A stretch of DNA of 38,795 nucleotides from Campylobacter concisus (GTDB taxonomy: Bacteria > Campylobacterota > Campylobacteria > Campylobacterales > Campylobacteraceae). Every line of letters begins with the position of its first letter. Position 1 is the stretch's first letter. A program made the position numbers and the translations under genes. This document shows, piece after piece, positions 9,672-17,366 of this stretch. The notes below the pieces were generated by a model, which had not been told where the DNA came from, made no database searches, and saw nothing but the letters and a program-made list of their open reading frames with translations. The stretch covers positions 1 to 38,795 of the forward strand of contig NZ_PPAW01000045.1 in NCBI RefSeq assembly GCF_002913225.1, given 5' to 3'.

Positions 9672-9695
9672 GACTAAATTTAATGAAATTTAGTC
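9672..9695. repeat. Perfect 10-bp inverted repeat in the non-coding island
   Basis: GACTAAATTT (9672-9681) and AAATTTAGTC (9686-9695) form a 10-bp stem with a 4-nt loop, followed on the plus strand by CTTTCTTGCTC. It is terminator-like but has no adjacent gene to terminate. Confidence 0.5.
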
Positions 9696-10049
9696 CTTTC
9701 TTGCTCTAAATTTGTAAATTTATGCGAGTTAGCAGAGCCTGAATGACTTAAATTTGGTCTTAGTGGGCAACTTTATATAATGGCGCAAATTTATATCAGC
9801 CAGTGCTTGGCTAAAGCATCTGGCAGACTTTAAATTTCAAAATATAGTCTGGAGCGAGGTTTATAGCAAGTGAAGGGCTAAATTTGGTTTGACTATTTGT
9901 AAATTTATCTAATTAGTAGATTAAATTTAGACCTTGTCTAAAAACTAGCTTTAAAACCACTCTTGTAAGCTGTGAAATTTGGCAAGTTTATCACTTTAAG
10001 CTACAAGAAAACTGCCTAAATTTATAAAAAATGCAGGGCGTAAATTTAA

Positions 10050-10472
10050 CTAACGGATCTTTTTTAGTTTTGACTTTGAAATTTTATAAATTTTTGATGG
10101 TGTATCTTCAAAAAAGTGCTCATCAACAACTTCATCAGCCACGCTTCTAGCCCAAGCTTCATCAAATTTCATACCATTTTTGTTTGCGCTACTTGAGTAA
10201 AGCCAGTCAAATTTGGTTAAAAATTTCTCATGTTCGCACTCTTTTACGACCCTTATCGCCTTTAAATTCGGATATAAAAATGTCGTCTTTCTCGAGCGAC
10301 GGATGAAATTTTTATACTTTTTTGGCGCTCTTGCAAGCTCACGTAAAACGCTAAATTTAGCCGTCGTAATGAGGCAAGGTTTGCCCTCACTTCGCATTTT
10401 GGCGTGGTTTATCTCCTTGTAGTCTTTGCTTAAAAAGCCAGCTGTCGTGTCAGTTTGCGCTAGGTATATCAT
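10050..10472 (-). CDS. Short Sua5/YciO/YrdC-family protein
   Basis: From the ATG at 10472 the protein has 140 residues. It shows YrdC-type features: an opening IYLAQTDTTAGF like the family's PTDTVYG region, a KxRxxxKP motif (KMRSEGKP, K25-R27-K31), and SSAN at residues 94-97. Full-length TsaC/YrdC enzymes, which make threonylcarbamoyl-AMP for t6A tRNA modification, are about 190 residues. This is a reduced form whose activity is uncertain. The frame extends upstream to 10517, but that would lie deep inside the transporter gene and lacks family similarity. The chosen start overlaps the transporter gene by 23 bp, suggesting translational coupling. It is the last gene of the run. Confidence 0.75.
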   Translation of the reverse strand: MIYLAQTDTTAGFLSKDYKEINHAKMRSEGKPCLITTAKFSVLRELARAPKKYKNFIRRSRKTTFLYPNLKAIRVVKECEHEKFLTKFDWLYSSSANKNGMKFDEAWARSVADEVVDEHFFEDTPSKIYKISKSKLKKIR

Positions 10473-11352
10473 CTCTCTTCTTTGAAAGTAAAAATATGCA
10501 TGATATGATGAGAGCAAAGCCTAAAAAGTCCCAAAAGACGAACTTTGTCCCAAGCCAAAAGTAGCCAAAAAAGGCCGCGCTTAGTGGCTCTATGCAGGCT
10601 ATCATGCTAGCTTTCGAGGCGCCTATGAGCTTAACTCCAGTCATATAAAAGCTAAATGCAAATATCGTGCCAAGCGTGATGACGGCGAAAAATGCCAGCC
10701 ACTGCGCCGTGCCACTAAGCCCCGCAAACTCCCACACTCTCATATAAAGGCAAAGCACCACGCCACCGATCACCATGCCCCAGCCAAGCGTGAGCGTGAC
10801 TGAGTATTTGGCATTTAGCCTTGCGGGAGCAAGGTTATAAACGCAGACGCAAACAGCACTTACTAAGCACCAAAATAGCGCTTTTGGCGAGATGGCAAGG
10901 GCTGAAATTTGCGCATGAGTAGCAAGAAAAAAGACCCCAAGCATCGCACAAAGTAGTGCCAAAATTTCAAGCGATCTTGGTGCTCGCCTCTCTTTTAGAC
11001 AGATGATGGCTAGGATGAGAACTGGGGCGGTGTATTGAATAACAGTCGCAACTGCGGCGTTTGAGAGTTCGATCGAGTAAAAATAAGCATACTGCGTCAT
11101 CATGAGCCCAAGTATGGCATATATAAGAAGCTCTGCTAGTAGTTTTACGTCAGTAAGTGGTGCAAAAACGGCCTTTGGAGCCTTAAAAGCGTAGTAAAGC
11201 ACGATAAAAGCACCAGCCAGCAAGAGCCTATAAGGTACTAAAAAATCAGCGCTTATGCCCTGAGAGAAGAGATACTGGCCGCAAACTCCGCTAAACCCCC
11301 AAAGTACGCCACCAACTAGCGTAAGAAGTACTCCAAGTTGATGGCTGGACAT
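10450..11352 (-). CDS. EamA/DMT-family transporter
   Basis: This 300-residue inner-membrane protein has about ten hydrophobic helices in two EamA halves (GVLLTLVGGVLWGFSGVCGQYLF at the start, ISPKALFWCLVSAVCVCVYNLAPA in the middle, YMTGVKLIGASKASMIACIEPL in the second half). Members export or import small metabolites such as amino acids or purines; the substrate cannot be read from sequence. It starts 5 bp after the DUF799 lipoprotein gene and overlaps the Sua5-like gene, so it shares their transcript. Confidence 0.88.
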   Translation of the reverse strand: MSSHQLGVLLTLVGGVLWGFSGVCGQYLFSQGISADFLVPYRLLLAGAFIVLYYAFKAPKAVFAPLTDVKLLAELLIYAILGLMMTQYAYFYSIELSNAAVATVIQYTAPVLILAIICLKERRAPRSLEILALLCAMLGVFFLATHAQISALAISPKALFWCLVSAVCVCVYNLAPARLNAKYSVTLTLGWGMVIGGVVLCLYMRVWEFAGLSGTAQWLAFFAVITLGTIFAFSFYMTGVKLIGASKASMIACIEPLSAAFFGYFWLGTKFVFWDFLGFALIISCIFLLSKKRDDIPSAN

Positions 11353-11357
11353 TAAAT

Positions 11358-12035
11358 TTATCTATCTTTATGAAGCTGGGCGTCTTTGCCGTAGTGTGGC
11401 GAGTACGGCCCATAAAGTATGCAATCATGGCAGTTTCTTGAAAAGAGATAGGCATCAGCCCTTACTGCTAGGTCGTATGATCTATCTGAGATGGTGTTTG
11501 CCACCTGCGTGATGACAGCTGAGACTAGCATGCCAAGCAGGCTGTTTTGCCCGCTCCCGCTATCCTCTGCGGCTTCTGCCTCGCCCTGCCAGAGTGTCGC
11601 ACCACTTTTTATATCGACTAGCTTTGCTTCAAGGACGACCTTTGTCGAGCTAGAGACGATGACATAACTTGTGCCGTAGTCTTTTATGTTTATGTAAAGC
11701 ACGCTATCGGCGTGAAAAATTTTATCAAGCTTATTTAGTGGCACGGCTGCTATCTCGCCTGGCTCAGTGATGCCATTTTGCTTAAATGTCTCATTTACAA
11801 GAGCTACTGGAAATACATAGTATCCAGCCTCGCTAAGTGGGGCTACTGCGTTAGCTAGAACGGCCGCTGAGCCAGCAACCTCGGTGCTATCGTTTGTTGG
11901 CATGAGCACTAGGATGGAGCGTGGCTTTTTTTGTAAAAAGGCTGAGTAGTCGTATGGCTCAGGCTCTTTGAAAGAACAACCCGCAAAGAATATCGCAAGA
12001 AGTGCCATAGCTATAAATTTCAGGCTATTTTTCAT
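11358..12035 (-). CDS. DUF799 (GNA1162-type) lipoprotein
   Basis: The protein has 225 residues with a lipoprotein signal and lipobox FFAGC, the lipidated residue being C20. The body matches DUF799 as I know it: KPRSILVLMPTNDSTEVAGS, then GYYVFPVALVNETFKQNGITEPGEIAAVP, then HADSVLYINIKDYGTSY and ATLWQGEAEA. The family is represented by meningococcal GNA1162. Its fold is like TolB-N/CsgG-type lipoproteins. It overlaps the DUF4810 gene by 11 bp and forms a three-lipoprotein cassette with it and the CsgG-like gene. The joint job is unknown; an outer-membrane or periplasmic assembly is an inference. Confidence 0.85.
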   Translation of the reverse strand: MKNSLKFIAMALLAIFFAGCSFKEPEPYDYSAFLQKKPRSILVLMPTNDSTEVAGSAAVLANAVAPLSEAGYYVFPVALVNETFKQNGITEPGEIAAVPLNKLDKIFHADSVLYINIKDYGTSYVIVSSSTKVVLEAKLVDIKSGATLWQGEAEAAEDSGSGQNSLLGMLVSAVITQVANTISDRSYDLAVRADAYLFSRNCHDCILYGPYSPHYGKDAQLHKDR

Positions 12036-12429
12036 CTTTCACTCCCTCTTTTTTGCTCTGCTTTTTAGGGGTTAAATTTTTAGAGCCTTTGATGAAATTT
12101 ATAAATTCTCTTGACTCTGGGAAATTCTCTACTTCTTTGTCAAAATTTGCATTTGCAGCGCCTAAATTCCCATTATTTAAGTATAAAAGTCCAAGGTGCG
12201 CATAAAGCCCTGGCGCAACCTTGTAGCCCCTTTGGGTTGAGGTTTGCGCCAAATTTTCTAAGCGTGAAATTTGCTCGGTTGCGTCGCCATCTTCGTTTAG
12301 ATAGCTATATAGCGAGCTGCTATATGTGCCGTCCCAGTAGTAAAGCGACCTTGGACCACCTGCATTGCCACATCCAGCTAGCAATATCGCGAAAAGTGCA
12401 AGGCTGGCAAGCCCTATTTTACTTGCCAT
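12025..12429 (-). CDS. DUF4810 lipoprotein
   Basis: The protein has 134 residues with lipobox LLAGC and the lipidated Cys at position 20. The motif RSLYYWDGTYSSSLYSYLNEDGD just after the lipid anchor is the DUF4810 hallmark. The rest is a helical, TPR-like repeat (PGLYAHLGLLYLNNGNLGAANANFDKEVENFPES) and a lysine-rich tail. It overlaps the CsgG-like gene upstream by 16 bp and the DUF799 gene downstream by 11 bp, so the three are probably made in fixed ratio. No function is established that I can name. Confidence 0.85.
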   Translation of the reverse strand: MASKIGLASLALFAILLAGCGNAGGPRSLYYWDGTYSSSLYSYLNEDGDATEQISRLENLAQTSTQRGYKVAPGLYAHLGLLYLNNGNLGAANANFDKEVENFPESREFINFIKGSKNLTPKKQSKKEGVKDEK

Positions 12430-13082
12430 GCTCCGCTCTCTATGCCATTTACTAGGTTATTTACCGCTTCAACTATCGCTAGGCTTAGCACCTTGCCATT
12501 TAGCGTAGAGTCGTATCCTGCGGTGCCGCCAAAGCCGATGATCTCTCTGTTTGAAAGGGTGTATTCGCCAGCGCCACTAACTGAATATACAACTTCAGCC
12601 GTTTTTGTATCAACAACGTTTAAATTTACCTTTGAGTAGGCAGTTTGCTTCTTGCCTCTGCCAAGTATGCCAAATAGCTCGTGATCGCCTGTTGTTTTGC
12701 GGCCAAATTCGGTCACATCGCCAGTTATCACATATCTTGAGCCTTTTAAATTTTGAGCCTCTTTGCTTAGCTCGCTCTCTTGTTTGATGACTGACATATT
12801 TGATCTATCAAGCACTGAAAATCTACCGCTTTGCTGTAAATTTGTGATCAAGATGCTTTGAGCTTGGTTGCCAAGTCTATCTTCGTTATCACTAAAAACG
12901 CCACTATTGTAGTTTGATTGGTTATTAAAGCGACCAATAGAAACTGAGACTTTTTTGCCGTTATAAACTGAACCGTAGCTTGCTACTTTTGGAGTTTCTA
13001 CCACTCTTGAGCTCTCGCTCGCACATCCAGCAAAAAGCGCTGCGATCACTAGAGCTGCACTAAATTTTAAAACATTTTTCAT
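12414..13082 (-). CDS. CsgG/HfaB-family lipoprotein
   Basis: From the ATG at 13082 the protein has 222 residues with lipobox LFAGC (lipidated C20). The body fits the CsgG family: KVSVSIGRFNNQSNYN, LGNQAQSILITNLQQSGRFSVLDRSNM, GSRYVITGDVTEFGRKT, KVNLNVVDTKTAEVVYSVSGAGEYTLSN. CsgG itself forms a nine-fold outer-membrane export pore for curli. Here no curli subunit or CsgE/F gene is near; DUF4810 and DUF799 lipoproteins follow instead. The frame could start at 13220, but that would overlap the MATE gene by 94 bp and put 46 unrelated residues before the signal. AAGGA stands just before the 13082 ATG. Confidence 0.85.
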   Translation of the reverse strand: MKNVLKFSAALVIAALFAGCASESSRVVETPKVASYGSVYNGKKVSVSIGRFNNQSNYNSGVFSDNEDRLGNQAQSILITNLQQSGRFSVLDRSNMSVIKQESELSKEAQNLKGSRYVITGDVTEFGRKTTGDHELFGILGRGKKQTAYSKVNLNVVDTKTAEVVYSVSGAGEYTLSNREIIGFGGTAGYDSTLNGKVLSLAIVEAVNNLVNGIESGAWQVK

Positions 13083-13126
13083 CTTTATCCTTTGTGATAA
13101 AATCGTGTGTATATTACTACTTTTTT

Positions 13127-14479
13127 TTAAATGGCTCGAAATTTCATCCACGTGCCATTTGCGTACCTGCGCACAAAGAGTACCGCCTTTACTACCCAGT
13201 CGGCAAACATCGCAAACCAAGTGCCTATCATGCCAAGATCAAACGTAAGCGCAAAGATATAAGCTAGCACGATCCTGCAGGCAAACATGCAGGCTAAATT
13301 TACTATCATTGGATATTTTGCGTCCCCAGCAGCTCGAAAAACGGTCGGATAGGTGTAGGCAAGCGGCCAGATAAGGCACATCGCGATGCCGTGATACCAG
13401 ACGATCTGCCTTGTTAAATTTATGGCCTCGCTTGAGAGATTATAAACGTGAAGTAGCGGCTCAAGAAGCAGTAAAACTACAGCCGTGCTAAAAAGCTGCA
13501 CGATGTAGATGCTTAGCATTGATTTTCTCACGTAAAATTTAGCTTGATTAAAGTCATTTGCGCCGATGCATCTAGCCACGACGACGCTTAGACCTGTGCC
13601 TATCGCCATGCCAGGGAGCACCTGAAACATCACGATCGTCCCGCCCACGGCATTTGCAGCGATGCTTGCCGTGCCAAAGAGCGAAACAAGGCTCAAAACG
13701 ATGATACGACCCACGTAAAACATAGAGTTTTCAAAGCCATAAGGCACGCCGATATTTAAAATTTTCTTGATGATCTCGTAGTCAAATTTATAGATAAAGC
13801 TCTTTCTTATGTGAAGTTTTAGCTTTATATCAAGTAGTAGATAGACGATGACAAAGCAAGCGATCGCTCTTGCTATGAGCGTGCTAATGGCGATACCAAG
13901 CACTCCTGTGTGAAATGTGTAGATGCTAATGGCAGTTAGCAGCACATTTAGTAAATTTGCAGCCGCCATGATATACATAGGTAGCTTTGCGTTTGACATC
14001 GTGCGAAAGATTGCCGCAGCTGCTGCATAGACGGCTAAAAATGGCGCTGAAATGGCTGAGAAAACGAGATAGTGGCTAGCATCGCTCCTCACTTGCTCGC
14101 CGATATCGCCAAAGACTTTATCTAAGATGAGGTCTTTTAAAAGGATGATGGCAATGGCTATAAAGATGGCGAAAATTAGGCTAAACCAAACTAGCTGATC
14201 GGCGGTATTTCTGGCGTTGCCGCTTTGTTTGCTACCTAGATACTGGCTAGCGACCACCGAGCCACCAGTGGCTATGGCGGTAAATATGCTAATAAATAGC
14301 GCCATGACAAACTCCACAAGGCTTACCGCACTCACCGCACTTTCGCTAACGCTTGCTGCCATTAGCGAGTTTGCAAGCCCTAAGCTATACTCCAAAAACT
14401 GCTCTACGGCGATAGGGAAAAATAGCCTTGTAAGGTCGGCATTTGAGAAAAATCTCTGCTCGTTTGTCAAATTTTTCAA
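13127..14479 (-). CDS. MATE-family efflux transporter
   Basis: This 450-residue inner-membrane protein has about twelve hydrophobic segments in two similar halves. MATE traits are visible (DLTRLFFPIAVEQFLEYSLGLANSLMAA near the start; LPGMAIGTGLSVVVARCIGANDF at the second half). It would export drugs or metabolites using Na+ or H+; the substrate is unknown. The start is TTG at 14479, the only start before the first helix, with GGGG 7 nt upstream. An out-of-frame ATG at 14486 lies between the ribosome site and this TTG. It ends 44 bp before the CsgG-like gene and may be first in that transcript. Confidence 0.88.
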   Translation of the reverse strand: MKNLTNEQRFFSNADLTRLFFPIAVEQFLEYSLGLANSLMAASVSESAVSAVSLVEFVMALFISIFTAIATGGSVVASQYLGSKQSGNARNTADQLVWFSLIFAIFIAIAIILLKDLILDKVFGDIGEQVRSDASHYLVFSAISAPFLAVYAAAAAIFRTMSNAKLPMYIMAAANLLNVLLTAISIYTFHTGVLGIAISTLIARAIACFVIVYLLLDIKLKLHIRKSFIYKFDYEIIKKILNIGVPYGFENSMFYVGRIIVLSLVSLFGTASIAANAVGGTIVMFQVLPGMAIGTGLSVVVARCIGANDFNQAKFYVRKSMLSIYIVQLFSTAVVLLLLEPLLHVYNLSSEAINLTRQIVWYHGIAMCLIWPLAYTYPTVFRAAGDAKYPMIVNLACMFACRIVLAYIFALTFDLGMIGTWFAMFADWVVKAVLFVRRYANGTWMKFRAI

Positions 14480-14508
14480 ATTTCATCCCCTTTGTAAAGT
14501 GTGGGTAA

Positions 14509-14514
14509 ATTATA
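14509..14514 (-). promoter_or_regulatory. -10 box of the MATE gene
   Basis: A minus-strand TATAAT lies 30 bp upstream of the TTG start, in the spacer divergent from the ATPase activator gene. Confidence 0.55.
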
Positions 14515-14558
14515 AATTTTAAAAGGTGAAAAGGCTATAAATTTTTGGGTCTTATTTA

Positions 14559-14588
14559 TTGACAAATTTGTCTTAAAGTGAGTAAAAT
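14559..14588 (+). promoter_or_regulatory. Sigma-70 promoter with a palindrome over the -35, before the activator gene
   Basis: TTGACA (14559-14564) and TAAAAT (14583-14588) are separated by 18 nt. A perfect 12-bp palindrome GACAAATTTGTC (14561-14572) overlaps the -35, a natural operator position. The promoter lies downstream of the possible GTG start at 14578, which supports the ATG at 14632 as the real start. Confidence 0.6.
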
Positions 14589-14631
14589 CACGGCAGTTCT
14601 AAGTTTTAGAAAGACCTTTTTTGGATACAAA

Positions 14632-15408
14632 ATGCACTCAATCGGTATTGATATCGGCTCAACATCTGCAAAAGTAGCAGTCATGGAAGCTAGCGGCGAG
14701 ATAAAGGAGCTATTTTTACTCCCAACTGGCTGGAGCAGCGCAGATACGGCCATGCTTATAAAAGAGCGAGTTTTAGCTTTAGGCCTTGGTGAGCTATATT
14801 TTACAGCGACTGGATATGGCAGAGTTTCGGTGCCATACGCCAATAAAACCCTTACAGAGATCACCTGTCACGCGCTTGGGGCGCACTACTTTTGCAAAAG
14901 CGACTGCACCGTTATAGACGTGGGCGGACAAGATACGAAGGCTATCAAGCTTGAAAACGGCTCGGTGACTGACTTTACGATGAATGATAAATGCTCAGCC
15001 GGCACTGGTAAATTTCTAGAAGTGATGTCAAACCGCCTTGGAGTTAGATTTGATGAGCTTACACGCCTTGCTAAAAATAGCGACAAAGATATCGCCATAA
15101 GCTCGATGTGCACGGTCTTTGCGGAGTCTGAGATCATAAGCCTTATCGCTCAAAACGTCTCACGAGAAAATATCGCAAAAGCGGTGATCGCTTCAGCTAT
15201 AAATAAAATTTCAAATTTGGTCAAAAAACAGGCAAATACGAGCTATTTCTTAAGCGGTGGCTTTAGTAAGAGCGAGTATGTGAGAGAAAATTTAGAAGTG
15301 TGCTTGCAAGCTGGGGTCACCACGCACAAAGATGCGATCTACTGCGGTGCGATCGGCGCTGGCCTTGCAGGGATAAGAAATTTAAGGAGAGAAGATGGTA
15401 ATAAATGA
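14632..15408 (+). CDS. BadF/BcrA-type ATPase, activator (reductase) of the double-cubane protein
   Basis: From the ATG at 14632 the protein has 258 residues. It is an ASKHA-fold ATPase of the 2-hydroxyacyl-CoA dehydratase activator group (E. coli YjiL relatives). Motifs: phosphate loop [14 protein letters not shown] (4-17), [12 protein letters not shown] (94-105), and LSGGFSKSE (207-215). Cys121 ([13 protein letters not shown]) and Cys160 ([11 protein letters not shown]) are in the positions that bind one [4Fe-4S] between two subunits. The family couples ATP hydrolysis to a very low-potential electron transfer into a partner Fe-S protein. The partner gene overlaps its 3' end by 14 bp. A longer frame from GTG 14578 is unlikely because the promoter -10 lies inside it. 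Confidence 0.87.
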   Translation: MHSIGIDIGSTSAKVAVMEASGEIKELFLLPTGWSSADTAMLIKERVLALGLGELYFTATGYGRVSVPYANKTLTEITCHALGAHYFCKSDCTVIDVGGQDTKAIKLENGSVTDFTMNDKCSAGTGKFLEVMSNRLGVRFDELTRLAKNSDKDIAISSMCTVFAESEIISLIAQNVSRENIAKAVIASAINKISNLVKKQANTSYFLSGGFSKSEYVRENLEVCLQAGVTTHKDAIYCGAIGAGLAGIRNLRREDGNK

Positions 15409-16552
15409 GAGTATGAATTTGAGCGAAATTTTCGCTACTTATGACAGCGCTAAGAAAAATTTAGCCCAAAACGTCGAAGCGGTTAAAAATAGCGGTCAAA
15501 AGATCGCAGCGATATTTTGCACCTACACGCCAAGAGAGATCATCCACGCAGCAAATGCCCACAGCGTGAGTGTCTGCGCTACTGGCGATAACGCGGTGGT
15601 TGAGGGCGAAAAGTACCTGCCTAAAAACCTCTGTCCGCTCATAAAGGCAAGCTATGGCTTTGCCAAGGCAAACAAGTGCCCATTTGTGCGAAACTCTGAT
15701 ATCGTTATCGGCGAAACGACGTGCGACGGCAAGAAAAAGATGTATGAGCTGATGGGTGAGTTTAAAGACGTCCACGTCATGCACTTGCCACATTTCAAGA
15801 GCCAAAAGAGTTTGGAGCTTTGGCAAGATGAGGTTATGGAGCTAAAGGAGCGGCTGGAGGCTAAATTTGACGTGAAAGTGAGCGATGAGGAACTTAGAAA
15901 CTCTATCAGGCTATTTAACAAAGAGCGCGAGCTAATGGGAGAAATTCAGAATTTCATGAAGCTAACGCCACCACCCATGAACGGCAAAGAGTTGCACGCA
16001 CTGCTATATGGAAATGGCTTTATATTTGATAAAAAGGAGCAGATAAGCGACCTTGAGATCATCGTAAATAAGCTAAAAGAGTGCGTGAGGGACAAAATTT
16101 CACCCGTGCATAAGGACGCCAAACGCATCATCATCACAGGCTGTCCAAGTGGCGGGGTCTATGACAAGATCGTGCCAGCCATAGAAGAGGCAGGCGGCGT
16201 CGTGGTGGCTTACGAAAACTGCACTGGAACTAAAAACTTTAGCAACCTTGTTGATGAAAACGACGATCCAATTAGCGCCATAGCAAAGCGCTACATGGCG
16301 ATACCTTGCTCGATCATGTCGCCAAATAAAGATAGAGAAAATGTGCTACAAGAGATGATAAAAGAGTATAAGGCGGACGGCGTGATCGACGTTGTGCTGC
16401 AAGCCTGTCACACCTACAACGTAGAAACTACCAATATAAAAAGGGCGTGCAACGAGGTAGATACGCCTTATATGGCGCTCGAGACAGACTTTTCTACAAG
16501 CGATGCTGGGCAGATCAAGACAAGGCTCGAGGCATTTATAGAGATGCTTTAG
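15395..16552 (+). CDS. Double-cubane cluster protein / HgdB-like dehydratase-family protein (YjiM type)
   Basis: The protein has 385 residues and belongs to the 2-hydroxyacyl-CoA dehydratase D-component family. Only one dehydratase-type subunit is present with the activator, and no CoA-transferase or HgdA gene is near. That gene pairing matches E. coli yjiM-yjiL and the biochemically studied double-cubane cluster protein, which holds an [8Fe-9S] cluster and reduces small molecules such as acetylene. It has 11 cysteines (42, 61, 80, 95, 110, 230, 250, 276, 305, 338, 352), several in conserved settings ([14 protein letters not shown] nearby, [28 protein letters not shown]). The ATG overlaps the activator stop. 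The physiological substrate is unknown in any organism I can name. Confidence 0.85.
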   Translation: MVINESMNLSEIFATYDSAKKNLAQNVEAVKNSGQKIAAIFCTYTPREIIHAANAHSVSVCATGDNAVVEGEKYLPKNLCPLIKASYGFAKANKCPFVRNSDIVIGETTCDGKKKMYELMGEFKDVHVMHLPHFKSQKSLELWQDEVMELKERLEAKFDVKVSDEELRNSIRLFNKERELMGEIQNFMKLTPPPMNGKELHALLYGNGFIFDKKEQISDLEIIVNKLKECVRDKISPVHKDAKRIIITGCPSGGVYDKIVPAIEEAGGVVVAYENCTGTKNFSNLVDENDDPISAIAKRYMAIPCSIMSPNKDRENVLQEMIKEYKADGVIDVVLQACHTYNVETTNIKRACNEVDTPYMALETDFSTSDAGQIKTRLEAFIEML

Positions 16553-16573
16553 GATAAATTTATAAGAGCAGGG

Positions 16574-16647
16574 AGCTAAATTTAGCTTTAAATTTAAAAT
16601 AGCTGACTTGAAATGCAGTGAAATTTACTAAATTTACAAGTCAGCTA
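16574..16647. terminator. Inverted repeats between convergent genes
   Basis: TAGCTGACTTG (16600-16610) pairs perfectly with CAAGTCAGCTA (16637-16647) across a 26-nt loop. Just before it, AGCTAAATTTAGCT (16574-16587) is a 14-bp perfect palindrome. The region separates the double-cubane gene from a convergent minus-strand gene, so a bidirectional terminator is likely, though no strong T-run follows. Confidence 0.5.
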
Positions 16648-16676
16648 AAGCGAATGAAATTTATTATTTGGCTTGC

Positions 16677-17336
16677 TTAATAGAGCAAAAGCTTCCACGC
16701 AGTGGCGTCTTTATAAATATATCTTATGTGTTGATAATCGTAAAGAACAGAATTCCATTTTTCATCGCCATTTTTCATTTTGTCGTTATATTCTTTTGTC
16801 TTTTCTCTATCGCCTAAATTTTTATACATGTCACGTAGATCTCTACATATATAGGCGCTTTTTAATTCATTGCAGCCATATTCAAGCATTTTTACGTCCG
16901 CTTTTGACTCAGAAAGTGCTTTTGCATAATCAGACTCGATGGCTTTTTCTTTTGCATAATCATCACTTTTCTTTGCAAAATAAACTACCTTTTTTTTAAT
17001 TAAGTCAAGAGCTGGTATATTGCAAGCTGGAGCAAATTTTTTATCATAACAATACTCTGGTATAGTCTTCTCATAAAAATTTACAACTTTTTTAAGATCT
17101 TTGCTCTCTAAAGCTTCTAATTTTTCTAGCCAAAGACAACCTAGATCGTTACCTTTATCAAAGCACCATCTTTTTGCATCATTAGTCCCAAGCTTTTGAG
17201 TATTTTTCTGAATAAATTCTTTCTCGCCACTATAATCATAGTTAGGCTTTTCTCTACTACTCCCAAAGCCCCAAGCATATACGCTACTTGTGGCCAATAC
17301 GCTGGCTAAGACCGAAGCTAAAATTTGCTTTTTCAT
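16677..17336 (-). CDS. Secreted protein with three C-x8-C pairs
   Basis: The protein has 219 residues with a clear signal peptide (MKKQILASVLASVLATSSVYA, cut after A21). Mature cysteines come in three equally spaced pairs: C58/C67, C96/C105 and C155/C164, each with eight residues between, set in helical, Lys/Glu-rich sequence. This recalls Sel1-like Helicobacter cysteine-rich proteins, in which each helical repeat carries a disulfide, but those I remember use seven residues between and the match is not firm. It would be periplasmic or released. The DNA is more A+T rich than its neighbours. A run of nine G lies in its promoter region. Confidence 0.7.
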   Translation of the reverse strand: MKKQILASVLASVLATSSVYAWGFGSSREKPNYDYSGEKEFIQKNTQKLGTNDAKRWCFDKGNDLGCLWLEKLEALESKDLKKVVNFYEKTIPEYCYDKKFAPACNIPALDLIKKKVVYFAKKSDDYAKEKAIESDYAKALSESKADVKMLEYGCNELKSAYICRDLRDMYKNLGDREKTKEYNDKMKNGDEKWNSVLYDYQHIRYIYKDATAWKLLLY

Positions 17337-17366
17337 CTTGATATCTCCTTTTTGATTTAAAAAGGC

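Larger units (their letters stand above)
9086..10049. other. Non-coding AAATTT-rich island (about 960 bp)
   Basis: No convincing open reading frame with a start and ribosome site, and no RNA gene, is visible here. By eye the hexamer AAATTT occurs about 30 times, against roughly one expected from base composition. Two copies of the 10-mer GGCTAAATTT (9207-9216, 9876-9885) and several inverted repeats are included. Loosely similar phrases recur (for example TTGACT followed shortly by GTAAATTTAT at 9232 and 9889). It could be gene debris or accumulated repeat-type DNA; the sequence does not decide. Confidence 0.6.

Noticed and set aside
9086-10049. Small open frames in the long non-coding stretch
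   Set aside because: None has a credible ribosome site, length or recognisable sequence; the region is dominated by AAATTT repeats.
12414-13082. Curli secretion locus
   Set aside because: Only a CsgG-like lipoprotein is present; CsgA, B, E and F are absent, and DUF4810/DUF799 partners point to another system.
13083-13220. Upstream extension of the CsgG-like gene to 13220
   Set aside because: It would run into the 3' end of the MATE gene and place 46 unrelated residues before a perfect lipoprotein signal.
14578-14631. GTG start at 14578 for the ATPase activator
   Set aside because: The -10 of the likely promoter (14583-14588) would lie inside the gene, and the first 18 residues have no family similarity; ATG 14632 opens directly into the phosphate-binding motif.
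14632-16552. 2-hydroxyglutaryl-CoA dehydratase (glutamate fermentation)
   Set aside because: The second dehydratase subunit and the CoA-transferase are missing from the neighbourhood.
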